The translations under genes were made by a program, and so were the position numbers. Shown piece after piece: positions 42,854-51,598 of a DNA stretch of 64,000 bases (positions within the stretch are counted from its first letter, which is position 1; each line of letters starts with the position of its first letter). Origin of the DNA: Paenibacillus sambharensis (GTDB taxonomy: Bacteria > Bacillota > Bacilli > Paenibacillales > Paenibacillaceae); contig NZ_QKRB01000038.1 in the NCBI RefSeq assembly GCF_003233845.1, positions 62,001 through 126,000 of the forward strand. The letters run 5' to 3'. The notes beneath the pieces were generated by a model that worked only from the letters and a program-made list of their open reading frames with translations, ran no database searches and was not told the DNA's origin.

Positions 42854-44959
42854 TTATCCGTTCCACCACCGCTTCAGATCTGACCACCAGGAATGATGCT
42901 TCTCCTTGGCCGGTACTTCTGCTGCGGACTCCTCGCTTCCAGCCTCATCCGTATGTTCGCCGCAGAGCTCGGTTGGTTCGGTTCCGGCGACGAACGTTTC
43001 CAGCCGTTTGTCCGGGCAGGATTCGCCAGCCAGCTTGCCGGTCGAAGGATCAACATAGACGGTGACAACCCCTTCCGGTACGGGGAACATCTTGGGCGGA
43101 ACAGTCTCCAGCGCCTTCTCGGTGAAGGCGGCGAAGATGGGGGCCGCTCTGTGGGCCTCAGCCGTCGTGATGGTGCGTCCCTTGTCATAGCCAACCCAGA
43201 CGGCGGTCACCAGCTCCGGTGTGTAGCCGACAAGCCAGGCATCGGAAGCCGTCGTTCCGGTCTTGCCGGCCACTGGCCGCTTAATGGCAGCGGAGACACG
43301 CGCAGCTGTGCCGCCAGGCTTGAAGACGCTCTCCATCAGGCTTGTCAGGACATAGGCATGTGCCGGCTCCATAACGGGAGTTTCTTCAGGGGCAGCATCA
43401 TACAAGATGCGGCCGTTCTTATCTTCGATCCGAGTTATCGCAATAGGCTCGATATGCTTGCCGCTGTTCGCGAAGGCGCCGAATGCCGAGGCCATCTCGA
43501 ACGGGCTGACCGGGAAAGTGCCCAGCGCAAGCGAAGGGACGGGGTCCATCGGACTGTCGATTCCAAGCCGCCGGGCAGTCTCGATCACCTTATCCGGCCC
43601 GACGGCCATAATGGTATGGACCGCATAGATATTATCTGAGCTGGCGAGCGCCCGGCGCATGTCGATATCTTCCCCGGCATATTTGTCGTTATGGTTGCTC
43701 GGCTCATATGTCTGTCTTCCTTCATCATAGGTGAACGCAGTCGGCTCGCTGCGGAACATATGGAGCGGCGTCATGCCACTCTCCAGCGCGGTCAAATAGA
43801 CGAAGGGCTTGAAGGACGAGCCGGGCTGCCTGGTCTTGGCGAATACACGATTGTACTGATTGGTCTTGTAGTCGCGTCCGCCAACCATGGCCTTGATATA
43901 GCCGGTACGCGGATCAATCGCAATCAGAGCGGCCTGCTGCTCGGAATCGGCAGGGAAGCCTGCTGCAACGGCTTCTTCAGCGGCCTTCTGCGCATGAGGG
44001 TCTAGTGTCGTGTGAATCCGTATGCCGCCCTCATTGAGCAGGTGCTCGTCAATGCCGAGCTTGTCTACGGCTACAGTGCGGATATAATCGCGGAAATAAG
44101 GCGCGAACCCCTCCTGATTGCCGGCAGACAGCGGCTGGAAGGACAGCATTTCATTGTAAGCCTTATCAGCCTCCGCGCGTGTAATCATGCCCTCCTCCAC
44201 CATCACATCCAGAATGGTCAGCTGCCGGTCCTTGGCACTCTTCATATTCATGTAAGGCGAATAATATTTTGGTCCTTTGGGAACCCCGGCCAGCATGGCG
44301 CTCTCGGCGAGCGTTAACTGTGAGGCAGGCTTGCCAAAATAAGTGACAGCTGCGGCCTCAATACCATAAGCACCGTGCCCGTAGTAGATCTGGTTCATAT
44401 ACATCGTCAGTATCTCGTCTTTGCTGTAGCTCATCTCTAGCTGGGCGGTGTAAGCCGCTTCCTTGAGTTTGCGTGACCATGTCCTCTCATGCGTCAGGTA
44501 CAGGTTGCGGGCAAGCTGCTGGGTCAATGTGCTGGCGCCCTGCTTCTTGGACAGGTTCTGCACATTGATGAGCATGGCACGTGCCATCCCTTTGAAATCG
44601 AATCCGAGATGGTCATAGAACCGGCGGTCCTCGATGGCAAGGGTAGCCTGCACGGCATAGGGCGAGATCTCCTTCAGCTTGATCGAGCGCCGGTTCTCCC
44701 CGGCGTGGAAGGTATCGATTACATTCCCGTGGATGTCGAGCATCTGGGAGGTTTGGCTGACGGCGGCAGCGGGCAGCGATTGCGCACGCAGGTAGAGCAG
44801 CGAGCCGATCAGCAGCAGAAGCATGAGCACCGTCCCTGCAGCGCCCAGCTTCAGGACCAGTACGAGACGAGCGAGCAGGACGCGGCGCTTCTCCTTGCGA
44901 AGCGACCTTCTGCGCTGTTTGGCTTTGTGTGCTCCCTTAGTGCTGCTTGTGCTTGTCAC
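42854..44959 (-). CDS. pbpG: Class A penicillin-binding protein (PBP2D/PbpG-like)
   Basis: A 701-residue bifunctional peptidoglycan synthase. A basic cytoplasmic tail and one membrane helix (about 38-58) precede the GT51 transglycosylase domain with its catalytic Glu in IEDRRFYDH and the GASTLTQQLARNLYL motif. The transpeptidase domain has SxxK (PGSSFKP), SDN and KTGT, all intact. It starts at GTG after AAGGAGTGAT. Its place beside ywhD, speE and speB is that of pbpG in B. subtilis, a PBP made under sporulation sigma factor F, so a role in spore wall synthesis is a reasonable guess. Its C-terminal tail is Glu/Lys-rich. Confidence 0.9.
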   Translation of the reverse strand: MTSTSSTKGAHKAKQRRRSLRKEKRRVLLARLVLVLKLGAAGTVLMLLLLIGSLLYLRAQSLPAAAVSQTSQMLDIHGNVIDTFHAGENRRSIKLKEISPYAVQATLAIEDRRFYDHLGFDFKGMARAMLINVQNLSKKQGASTLTQQLARNLYLTHERTWSRKLKEAAYTAQLEMSYSKDEILTMYMNQIYYGHGAYGIEAAAVTYFGKPASQLTLAESAMLAGVPKGPKYYSPYMNMKSAKDRQLTILDVMVEEGMITRAEADKAYNEMLSFQPLSAGNQEGFAPYFRDYIRTVAVDKLGIDEHLLNEGGIRIHTTLDPHAQKAAEEAVAAGFPADSEQQAALIAIDPRTGYIKAMVGGRDYKTNQYNRVFAKTRQPGSSFKPFVYLTALESGMTPLHMFRSEPTAFTYDEGRQTYEPSNHNDKYAGEDIDMRRALASSDNIYAVHTIMAVGPDKVIETARRLGIDSPMDPVPSLALGTFPVSPFEMASAFGAFANSGKHIEPIAITRIEDKNGRILYDAAPEETPVMEPAHAYVLTSLMESVFKPGGTAARVSAAIKRPVAGKTGTTASDAWLVGYTPELVTAVWVGYDKGRTITTAEAHRAAPIFAAFTEKALETVPPKMFPVPEGVVTVYVDPSTGKLAGESCPDKRLETFVAGTEPTELCGEHTDEAGSEESAAEVPAKEKHHSWWSDLKRWWNG

Positions 44960-45204
44960 GGCCCATCACTCCTTATCCGGGACTTCCTTTTTTCCTTAGT
45001 ATGGAAAAGAGATGGGAGAGCTATTCACTTCAAGTTAGAGAATTCGCCTTGGAGAGCAGTCTATACCTAATTACCTGAATAGCTGAACAACCCTCACAGT
45101 TACATTGAGTAACAGAGCCTAGCGATTTAGTTAGCATTTTGTTACAATATGTATAATTTATGGAATGCATTGGGCTGTGCAGGACGTTGTGAAGGGGTTA
45201 TGTG

Positions 45205-46524
45205 ATGAAACGCAAGATAATGATCGTAATACTAGTCTGCCTGATAACGATTTCAGCGCTTGGATGCAGTAATGTGCAGGAACCAGAAGAGAAACTGGAA
45301 CTAACAATTCTCTATAGCTCGCATTCCGATTTCAAGAGAGATTTTGGGGGACAGCTTGCGACGAAATTCAAGAATGTAAGCTTTAAGGTTGTTGAGTATT
45401 CATCTTACCTGGGTACCGGGATGTGGAACAATCTGAAGTATGTCCCTCAGTCAGGCGGAGATTGGGATACGGAGGCGTTATTGAGCTTAATCGAAAAAGA
45501 ACAGCCGGACATTATTTATTTTCCCGCCTCAGTTTCCTCAACGTTACTTAAATCAAACCTCCTATTGGATAGTACTGAGTTTCTAGGATCAAGCCCGGAG
45601 CTGTCTGGAATTGACTCTTCCTATATAGAAGCTATGGAGACGATGGGAGACGGCAGAATCAATGTCCTTCCTGATTCCATTGCATCGCAAGCCATTTACT
45701 ATAACAAAGCCATCTTCGACGGGTATGGATTTCAGGAACCTGAAGATTTTATGGATTGGGATCGTGTGCTTGAACTGTCTAACATGATTTCCGAAAGAGG
45801 AGCAGGAGAAGGAGTGGCAGGGCTGCTTACTCCTAATCACAGCATTGTGGATTTATTTCTTCAGATTGGGAAGGCACAAAGGCTCACCTGGTATAGTCCT
45901 GGCCAGGACAAGGTTTATTTTGCAGAGGATTCCTGGAAATCCATACTTGAATCCATCATTCAGAAATACAGGCTGGATAGCAGCCTGCCGGATGCAAGCC
46001 AACAGGCCTCCGAGGCATTTATCAATGGGAAAGCCGCCATGGTTCTGGATACCTTTCACTTGCGGGATAAGCTCATGAACCATAGGGATGTTCAGTGGGG
46101 GGTCATAACAGAACCGGTCGGCCAGCCGACTTCAGTCTTCAGCAGCACGCTTGCTTTCGAAAGCCTGAGCGGTATAAACAAGAACACGCCGAACATCGAC
46201 CAAGCCCGCGAAGTATGGGCGTATTTGAACGGGCAGCAGGTTGCGAGGAATAAGCATAATGCAAATGTGCATAGGATCACACTGCCTGTTCGATCGAATC
46301 TCATCAAGGACAATGAGGCGAGAAACTTGAACGCATTTTATAAATTAAAGCCTATGGTCAACTCTAGTATGCAGCCTGATTCCTTATCCATATCAGCAGA
46401 GTCAGCCGTAAAATCCTATCTGGCAGATCAGATTCCACTTATCGCAAAAGAAGAATTGACGATTGATGAAGCGGTTGCTGTCTGGGAAACAGAGGTCCCC
46501 AAGATTCTAATGAACAATCAATAG
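45205..46524 (+). CDS. Extracellular solute-binding lipoprotein 1 of a tandem pair
   Basis: A 439-residue lipoprotein: signal peptide ending in a lipobox (SALGC), then a family-1 type (sugar/oligosaccharide) solute-binding fold, seen in YNKAIFDGYGFQEPEDFMDWDRVLEL and in AFINGKAAMVLDTF. The late region (WGVITEPVGQP) is also typical. The base composition is more AT-rich than the neighbouring conserved genes. No permease or ATPase gene is adjacent; the pair stands alone between the divergent PBP gene and speE. It may feed a distant transporter or act as a sensor for a two-component system. AAGGGG precedes the start; GTG at 45202 is an alternative. Confidence 0.82.
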   Translation: MKRKIMIVILVCLITISALGCSNVQEPEEKLELTILYSSHSDFKRDFGGQLATKFKNVSFKVVEYSSYLGTGMWNNLKYVPQSGGDWDTEALLSLIEKEQPDIIYFPASVSSTLLKSNLLLDSTEFLGSSPELSGIDSSYIEAMETMGDGRINVLPDSIASQAIYYNKAIFDGYGFQEPEDFMDWDRVLELSNMISERGAGEGVAGLLTPNHSIVDLFLQIGKAQRLTWYSPGQDKVYFAEDSWKSILESIIQKYRLDSSLPDASQQASEAFINGKAAMVLDTFHLRDKLMNHRDVQWGVITEPVGQPTSVFSSTLAFESLSGINKNTPNIDQAREVWAYLNGQQVARNKHNANVHRITLPVRSNLIKDNEARNLNAFYKLKPMVNSSMQPDSLSISAESAVKSYLADQIPLIAKEELTIDEAVAVWETEVPKILMNNQ

Positions 46525-46535
46525 CAGGAGGGTTT

Positions 46536-47807
46536 ATGTTTAAAGTCGCTCAAATCATTACAGCCGCCACGTTAGTCTTGACCTTGCTTGGATGCGCCAA
46601 CACTCCAGAAGTGGAGGACCGTGATTATTCAGGTCAAATCATACGTATTTATACACCAGACGTGGAGCAGTTTTTTTATCGCAATTACGGTAATTTCATT
46701 CTAGATCAGTTCCCGGGTTTGGAAATCGATCTCATCGTTGCCAATGATCAGCTAAAGGGCGAGGAACGAATGAAGGAAATACTAGATGCCTCTCCTGATC
46801 TGGTTGTGTCTTATTTACCTGATTTTGACGATATGGCAAGAGAATCGCACTTAACCGATCTCCGCACGCTGCTGGGTGAAGACGAGTTTGATCCGAGCTT
46901 ATATGCAGATGATATGATTCGGCTTATGAGCCGAGAGGGTTCTCTATATGGTTTGTCCCCCCGTGTTAATGTATTTGGAATATTTTATAACAAGGACTTG
47001 CTTGATCGTAAAAGTGTCAGTTATCCAACTGCGGGCATGACTTGGCATGAATTTTTGCAGACCTTGGCTTACCTGGATGACGGTGAACTTGTTGCATTTG
47101 AGACAAATTCAAGTCCAAGCCACTTACTAATGGGTATCGCAAGCACAAACCAATGGACAATTATAGATTACAGGAACCAGGAAGTCGTCCTAAATAAGTC
47201 GGATTGGCTTGAAGCAATAGACAGAATAGTATCCTTATACCAATCAAAGGCGATAGTCTCACTCGGGGGTAACGCCGGGAAGCTCTTCCTGGAGGGCAAA
47301 TCGCTGTTTACTGATGCGCCCCTCTCATTGGTTGATAAATTAAATGAAGCTCAAGAGCCTATTGAATGGGGTTTTATCCCAGAACCGGTAGGTGAAGAGA
47401 ATCGATCGGAGAGCCGCAGCGTTTATGCCGACCGGGTATTCTCGATCCCTGTCCAATCTGAGAATAAAGAACTGTCAAGTGAGATCATTGAGGCGGTCAT
47501 GAGCGAAGATGGCGCTATCTATATAGACGGTTCGCATACAGTCCCCAATGTCTCCACCTTGGAAACCCACAATAATGACTATCACGGAGCGAATCTGGAA
47601 TTGTTTTGGCAGCAATCCATGTCTGTGCCCCAAAGCATATTATCGAAGACCACTTTTTCAGAGAAGTTTATTGAAGAGTTTTATGTTGGGCTTGAAGGGT
47701 ACTTGCAAGCTGCAATCCGTAATGAAATAACACCGGAAGAGTGTTACACGAGCATTGAAGAACTGGTCCGAACAGCTTATGAAAAAGAGATTCAAGGCAG
47801 AAATTGA
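46536..47807 (+). CDS. Extracellular solute-binding lipoprotein 2 of a tandem pair
   Basis: A 423-residue lipoprotein that starts 11 bases after the previous stop. It has a lipobox (LTLLGC) and the same fold: IFYNKDLLDRKSVSYPTAGMTWHEFLQTL, GNAGKLFLEGKSLFTD and WGFIPEPVGEENRS align with the first gene's corresponding parts, although overall identity looks low. The two proteins are therefore ancient paralogues rather than a recent copy. Two different binding proteins without transport partners suggest binding of two related ligands, or partnership with a shared ATPase elsewhere. Composition is AT-rich like its neighbour. Confidence 0.82.
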   Translation: MFKVAQIITAATLVLTLLGCANTPEVEDRDYSGQIIRIYTPDVEQFFYRNYGNFILDQFPGLEIDLIVANDQLKGEERMKEILDASPDLVVSYLPDFDDMARESHLTDLRTLLGEDEFDPSLYADDMIRLMSREGSLYGLSPRVNVFGIFYNKDLLDRKSVSYPTAGMTWHEFLQTLAYLDDGELVAFETNSSPSHLLMGIASTNQWTIIDYRNQEVVLNKSDWLEAIDRIVSLYQSKAIVSLGGNAGKLFLEGKSLFTDAPLSLVDKLNEAQEPIEWGFIPEPVGEENRSESRSVYADRVFSIPVQSENKELSSEIIEAVMSEDGAIYIDGSHTVPNVSTLETHNNDYHGANLELFWQQSMSVPQSILSKTTFSEKFIEEFYVGLEGYLQAAIRNEITPEECYTSIEELVRTAYEKEIQGRN

Positions 47808-47911
47808 CTCTATTCCTCATGATTCACTATAATACAGGGTGAAACAATGGACACAAGCGGCTGCAAGACGAAAGCACCTGCTTAGTTTAACAAGGAAGAG
47901 GGGATCGACCC

Positions 47912-48742
47912 ATGACGGATATCTGGTTTACCGAGAAGCAGACCGAGACCTACGGGATTACGATGAAATTGAAAGAAACTTATGTGAGAGAACAAACGGA
48001 GTTTCAGGATCTTGCGATGGTGGAGACCGAGGAATGGGGCACGATGCTGCTGCTGGACGGTATGGTCATGACAACGGACAAGGATGAGTTTGTTTACCAC
48101 GAGATGGTGGCCCATCCGGTACTGTTCACCCACCCGAATCCGGAGCATGTGCTTGTCGTAGGCGGCGGTGACGGCGGCGTGATCCGTGAAATTATGAAGC
48201 ATCCGAAAGTGAAGAAGGCCGTTCTGGTCGATATTGACGGCAAGGTTATCGAGTACTCGAAGAAATACCTGCCGCAGATTGCCTCCGAGCTGGACAACCC
48301 GCGCGTTGAGGTTATCGTGAACGACGGCTTCATGCATATTCATGACCATAAGAATGCGTATGACGTCATCATGGTCGATTCCACGGAGCCTGTAGGTCCT
48401 GCTGCGAACCTGTTCACACGCGGATTCTATCAAGGCATCTACGAATCCCTGAAGGAAGATGGCATCTTCGTTGCCCAGACGGACAACCCGTGGTTCAAGG
48501 CCGATCTGATTCAGAGCGTTAACCGCGATGTGAAGGAAGTGTTCCCGATTGTCCGCACATACGGTGCCAACGTGCCGACTTACCCAAGCGGACTGTGGAC
48601 CTTCACGCTCGGCAGCAAGAAGTACGATCCGCTGGAAGTGGATGAAGCTTCGATTCCTGAGATTGATACGAAGTACTATTCCCCGCGCCTTCATAAGGCG
48701 GCCTTTGCGCTGCCGAAGTTCGTGGAAGATCTGATCAAATAA
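47912..48742 (+). CDS. speE: Spermidine synthase
   Basis: A 276-residue aminopropyltransferase that makes spermidine from putrescine and decarboxylated S-adenosylmethionine. The nucleotide-binding signature ([17 protein letters not shown]) and the acidic DID strand end are present, as is the gatekeeper [19 protein letters not shown] region with the catalytic Asp. AAGAGGGG precedes the ATG. It is followed closely by agmatinase, which supplies its putrescine, and both sit as in B. subtilis. A short hairpin and a stronger terminator lie between the genes. Confidence 0.95.
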   Translation: MTDIWFTEKQTETYGITMKLKETYVREQTEFQDLAMVETEEWGTMLLLDGMVMTTDKDEFVYHEMVAHPVLFTHPNPEHVLVVGGGDGGVIREIMKHPKVKKAVLVDIDGKVIEYSKKYLPQIASELDNPRVEVIVNDGFMHIHDHKNAYDVIMVDSTEPVGPAANLFTRGFYQGIYESLKEDGIFVAQTDNPWFKADLIQSVNRDVKEVFPIVRTYGANVPTYPSGLWTFTLGSKKYDPLEVDEASIPEIDTKYYSPRLHKAAFALPKFVEDLIK

Positions 48743-48756
48743 ATCATTCGCCGGGA

Positions 48757-48778
48757 CAGCCGCCTAGTGCGGCTTTTC
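48757..48778 (+). terminator. Weak hairpin after speE
   Basis: AGCCGC pairs with GCGGCT and four T residues follow. Confidence 0.45.
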
Positions 48779-48795
48779 CGCAGAATGTGAATGTC

Positions 48796-48830
48796 GAGCT
48801 TGGCCGTCCAAGGGCGGACAGGCTCTTTTT
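48796..48830 (+). terminator. Terminator between speE and speB
   Basis: GAGC.TGGCCGTCC pairs with GGGCGGACAGGCTC, then TTTTT. It implies that speB also has its own promoter. Confidence 0.75.
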
Positions 48831-48879
48831 GCGGGCTGCGCTATAGATAAGTTGACCATATGGAAGGTGGAGACGAACA

Positions 48880-49749
48880 ATGAGACTGGATCAGCGTTAT
48901 TCCGGTAATGTATTTATTTTGAGCTCTGATGACTACGAGGCGTCCAAAGCGGTTATCTACGGCATGCCGATGGACTACACGGTATCCTTCCGTCCAGGCT
49001 CCCGCTTCGGCCCTGCACGGGTACGCGAGGTTTCGATCGGACTCGAGGAGTACAGCCCTTATCTGGACAAGAGCCTGGAGGATATCACCTACTTTGATTC
49101 GGGCGATCTGCTGCTGCCATTCGGCAACGCGGCGCGCAGCCTGGACATCATTGGGGAATATGTAAGAGGCGTGCTGAATGACGGCAAGATGCCGGTTGGT
49201 CTTGGCGGCGAGCATCTGGTATCCTGGCCGGTCATCCGGGAGGTATATGCCAAGTACCCGGATCTAGCTATAATCCACTTCGATGCGCATGCTGATCTGC
49301 GGGAGAGCTATGAGGGCGAGCCGCTGTCCCATTCGACACCACTGCGCAAAGCAGCTGAGCTGATGGGCGGTAAGAACATTTACCAATTCGGCATCCGTTC
49401 CGGCTCCCGTGAGGAGTGGGCATACGCACGCGAGAACATTAACTTCCATCCGTTCGAGGTGCTGGAGCCGCTGAAGAAGGTGCTGCCGGAGCTGGCGGGC
49501 CGTCCGGTATATTTGACGATTGATATTGACGTGCTGGACCCGTCGTGTGCGCCGGGAACAGGTACAACCGAGGCTGGCGGCATTACATCGAAGGAGCTGC
49601 TGGAGGCTGTTCATGCCATCGCCCGTTCCGAAGTGAATGTGGTTGGCTGTGACCTTGTTGAAGTGGCACCGGTCTATGACAACTCCGAAATGACACAGAT
49701 CGTGGCTTCGAAGGTCATCCGCGAAATGCTGCTTGGCTTTATTAAGTAA
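48880..49749 (+). CDS. speB: Agmatinase
   Basis: A 289-residue ureohydrolase that converts agmatine to putrescine and urea. The manganese-binding motifs are complete: GGEHLVSWP, HFDAHADLRE and DIDVLDPSCAPGTGTTEAGG. Length and motifs match Bacillus SpeB. AAGGTGGAGA precedes the ATG. It is the second step of the plant-like arginine decarboxylase route and supplies putrescine to the SpeE encoded just upstream. Confidence 0.95.
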   Translation: MRLDQRYSGNVFILSSDDYEASKAVIYGMPMDYTVSFRPGSRFGPARVREVSIGLEEYSPYLDKSLEDITYFDSGDLLLPFGNAARSLDIIGEYVRGVLNDGKMPVGLGGEHLVSWPVIREVYAKYPDLAIIHFDAHADLRESYEGEPLSHSTPLRKAAELMGGKNIYQFGIRSGSREEWAYARENINFHPFEVLEPLKKVLPELAGRPVYLTIDIDVLDPSCAPGTGTTEAGGITSKELLEAVHAIARSEVNVVGCDLVEVAPVYDNSEMTQIVASKVIREMLLGFIK

Positions 49750-49782
49750 CTTGGCACGACTCGGATAAACAGACAAAAATAT

Positions 49783-49819
49783 AAGGCTGGATCAGGGAAA
49801 CCTGACCAGCCTTTTTTTT
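49783..49819 (+). terminator. Terminator of speB
   Basis: AAGGCTGG.TCAGG pairs with CCTGACCAGCCTT and is followed by eight T residues. Confidence 0.92.
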
Positions 49820-49955
49820 GCATGGAAAGGACATCTGGTCCGGCCATTATTAGAAAATTTTATGGAAAATAAGCCGCTGGACGTGTTTACCAATTTGGGG
49901 AGTGGTGTAAGAAAGGATGTCATTTGATAATTATTCTAAAGGGAGTGTGATCGTA

Positions 49956-50777
49956 TTGTTCACTCATGTCAAGAAGCTTCAGTACACAGCCAAGCCTGAC
50001 CGTCCGGATCCCGTGTTCGCGAAACGTCTTCAGGAGATTGTGGGCGGACAGTTTGGTGAAATGACGGTTGCGTTCCAATACCTATTCCAAGGCTGGAACT
50101 GCCGGGCGGACCAGAAGTACCGTGATATGCTGCTCGATATCGGTACAGAGGAGATCGGTCACGTTGAGATTCTGGCAACGATGATTGCCCAGCTTCTTGA
50201 CGATGCGCCTGTTACAGCACAGGAGGAGGCAGCGAAGGATCCAATCATCGCAGCGGCGATGGGCGGCATGAATCCGCAGCATGCAATTGTAGCAGGTCTT
50301 GGCGCAGCGCCAACCAACAGTGTAGGCGTCCCATGGAATGCCGGCTATATGGTGGCTAGCGGCAACCTGCTGGCAGACTTCCGTCACAACCTGGCGGCGG
50401 AATCGATGGGCCGTCTTCAGGTTGCGCGTCTGTATGAGATGACCGACGACCGCGGCGTTCGGGACATGCTGTCATTCCTGCTGGCCCGTGATACGATGCA
50501 CCAGAATCAGTGGGCAGCAGCGGCAGCAGAGCTTGAGGAGCGGGAAGGGTTTGTCGTTCCGGCCACCTTCGATCCATCCCAGGAAGCCCGGGAATACTCC
50601 CATAAATTTATCAACTTCTCCGAAGGAGAGGAAAGCCGTGAAGGCAGCTGGGCACAGGGCCCGACGCCGGACAAGCGCGGCACCTTCGAATATATGGCGG
50701 CACCGGTTGCAGAAGGACAGGAGCCAATCCTGAAGCCTGCACCGCTGTATACGCACAACACACTCCCCAAAAAATAA
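49956..50777 (+). CDS. Manganese catalase
   Basis: A 273-residue dimanganese catalase that breaks down hydrogen peroxide without heme. The ligands are visible: Glu in FGEMTVAFQYLFQGW, Glu and His in IGTEEIGHVEILATM, then Glu in NLAAESMGRLQVARL and His in LARDTMHQNQW. This set is complete. The TTG at 49956 lies eight bases after AAAGGGAGTG. Relatives are found in the spore coat (CotJC-like, shorter) and in the cytoplasm; the full length here is nearer to true catalases. It sits between speB and the argS pair, an insertion relative to B. subtilis. Confidence 0.9.
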   Translation: MFTHVKKLQYTAKPDRPDPVFAKRLQEIVGGQFGEMTVAFQYLFQGWNCRADQKYRDMLLDIGTEEIGHVEILATMIAQLLDDAPVTAQEEAAKDPIIAAAMGGMNPQHAIVAGLGAAPTNSVGVPWNAGYMVASGNLLADFRHNLAAESMGRLQVARLYEMTDDRGVRDMLSFLLARDTMHQNQWAAAAAELEEREGFVVPATFDPSQEAREYSHKFINFSEGEESREGSWAQGPTPDKRGTFEYMAAPVAEGQEPILKPAPLYTHNTLPKK

Positions 50778-50800
50778 AGCTTTACCGTTCATACGGGCAA

Positions 50801-50848
50801 GCCTCCCGCAGCATGGAGAATGATTTCCGTGCAGCGGGAGGCTTTTTG
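50801..50848 (+). terminator. Terminator of the manganese catalase gene
   Basis: GCCTCCCGC.GCA.GGA pairs with TCC.TGC.GCGGGAGGC, then TTTTT. Confidence 0.9.
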
Positions 50849-50974
50849 GTGCCGACTGGTCAAAGCCTGACCAATTAATGTAATTTATTTACCATTTCAG
50901 GTTTCAGAATCAGGCAGACAGGGGTAATGAAAATTACATAATGATACGGAATATAGAACAGGAGGAATCCCGGG

Positions 50975-51127
50975 ATGAAGCTGAGAAATTATTTATCAAG
51001 CCTCGTAGTAGCGATTTCCTCACTGCCTTCGGAAGAAGCAGGTCGGGGACTTCACCGCGTACCTAGAACTGGCGAAATGGACAAGGATGGCCGGATGCCG
51101 GTATTGGCCAGCTCCCAACATAGATAA
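50975..51127 (+). CDS. Possible small protein, 50 residues
   Basis: A short frame with a good ribosome binding site (AGGAGG eight bases before ATG). It begins MKLRNYLSSLVVAISSLPSE, which could be a weak signal peptide or membrane helix, and continues with a charged tail (RVPRTGEMDKDGRMPVL). No similarity to a known protein is recognised and no terminator of its own was seen before the T-box promoter. Its position between the catalase terminator and the argS T-box leaves it as a free-standing small gene if real. Confidence 0.4.
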   Translation: MKLRNYLSSLVVAISSLPSEEAGRGLHRVPRTGEMDKDGRMPVLASSQHR

Positions 51128-51231
51128 GGATGCACAACGGAGCAGTTATTTTGCGGACAGTGGCGAGCCCTCTGGGGGAGGCATTGTCCGTTTTCGTTTT
51201 GCCGCTCAAGGGTGAAGCTGGCTGCTCCGGC

Positions 51232-51261
51232 TTGATTTTCGAGGAGATTGTTGACTATAAT
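51232..51261 (+). promoter_or_regulatory. Promoter of the T-box argS transcript
   Basis: TTGATT at 51232-51237, an 18-base spacer and TATAAT at 51256-51261. Confidence 0.65.
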
Positions 51262-51274
51262 AGATAGCAAATAC

Positions 51275-51569
51275 GCCGCTGCCCGCAGGCAGCGGCCCAT
51301 GGAACGATGAGAACGACAATGATCGGGAGAGTACTCTTCACGTAAGCCGGGTGCAGCGAGCCGGGATGGTGCAAGCCGGAGCGGCAGTGAGGAGGAAGCG
51401 GACCCGTGAGTCGGCTTTCCGAACGCTTGTAAGGGCTTGTAGGACAGTCCGGGACCGGTCCGTTATCCGGCTTTGAGCGGAATGCTGGCTGCTTGCAGCC
51501 GGCGTTTCAGAAGAGTGGCACCACGGATAAGCCTCCGTCTCTTTACGAGACGGGGGTTTTATTTTCATC
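51275..51569 (+). promoter_or_regulatory. T-box leader controlling argS
   Basis: The leader has a 5' hairpin (GCCGCTGCC pairing with GGCAGCGGC), a stem I with the AGTAC loop-E strand, the T-box sequence AGTGGCACCACGG ending at 51526, and a terminator (CCTCCGTCTC/GAGACGGGGG plus TTTTATTTT) ending about 51569. The apparent specifier is CGG (51412-51414, Arg). Uncharged tRNA-Arg would stabilise the antiterminator and raise expression. Confidence 0.88.
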
Positions 51570-51598
51570 AAGTACAGAGTCTACAGGAGGGGAATGCG

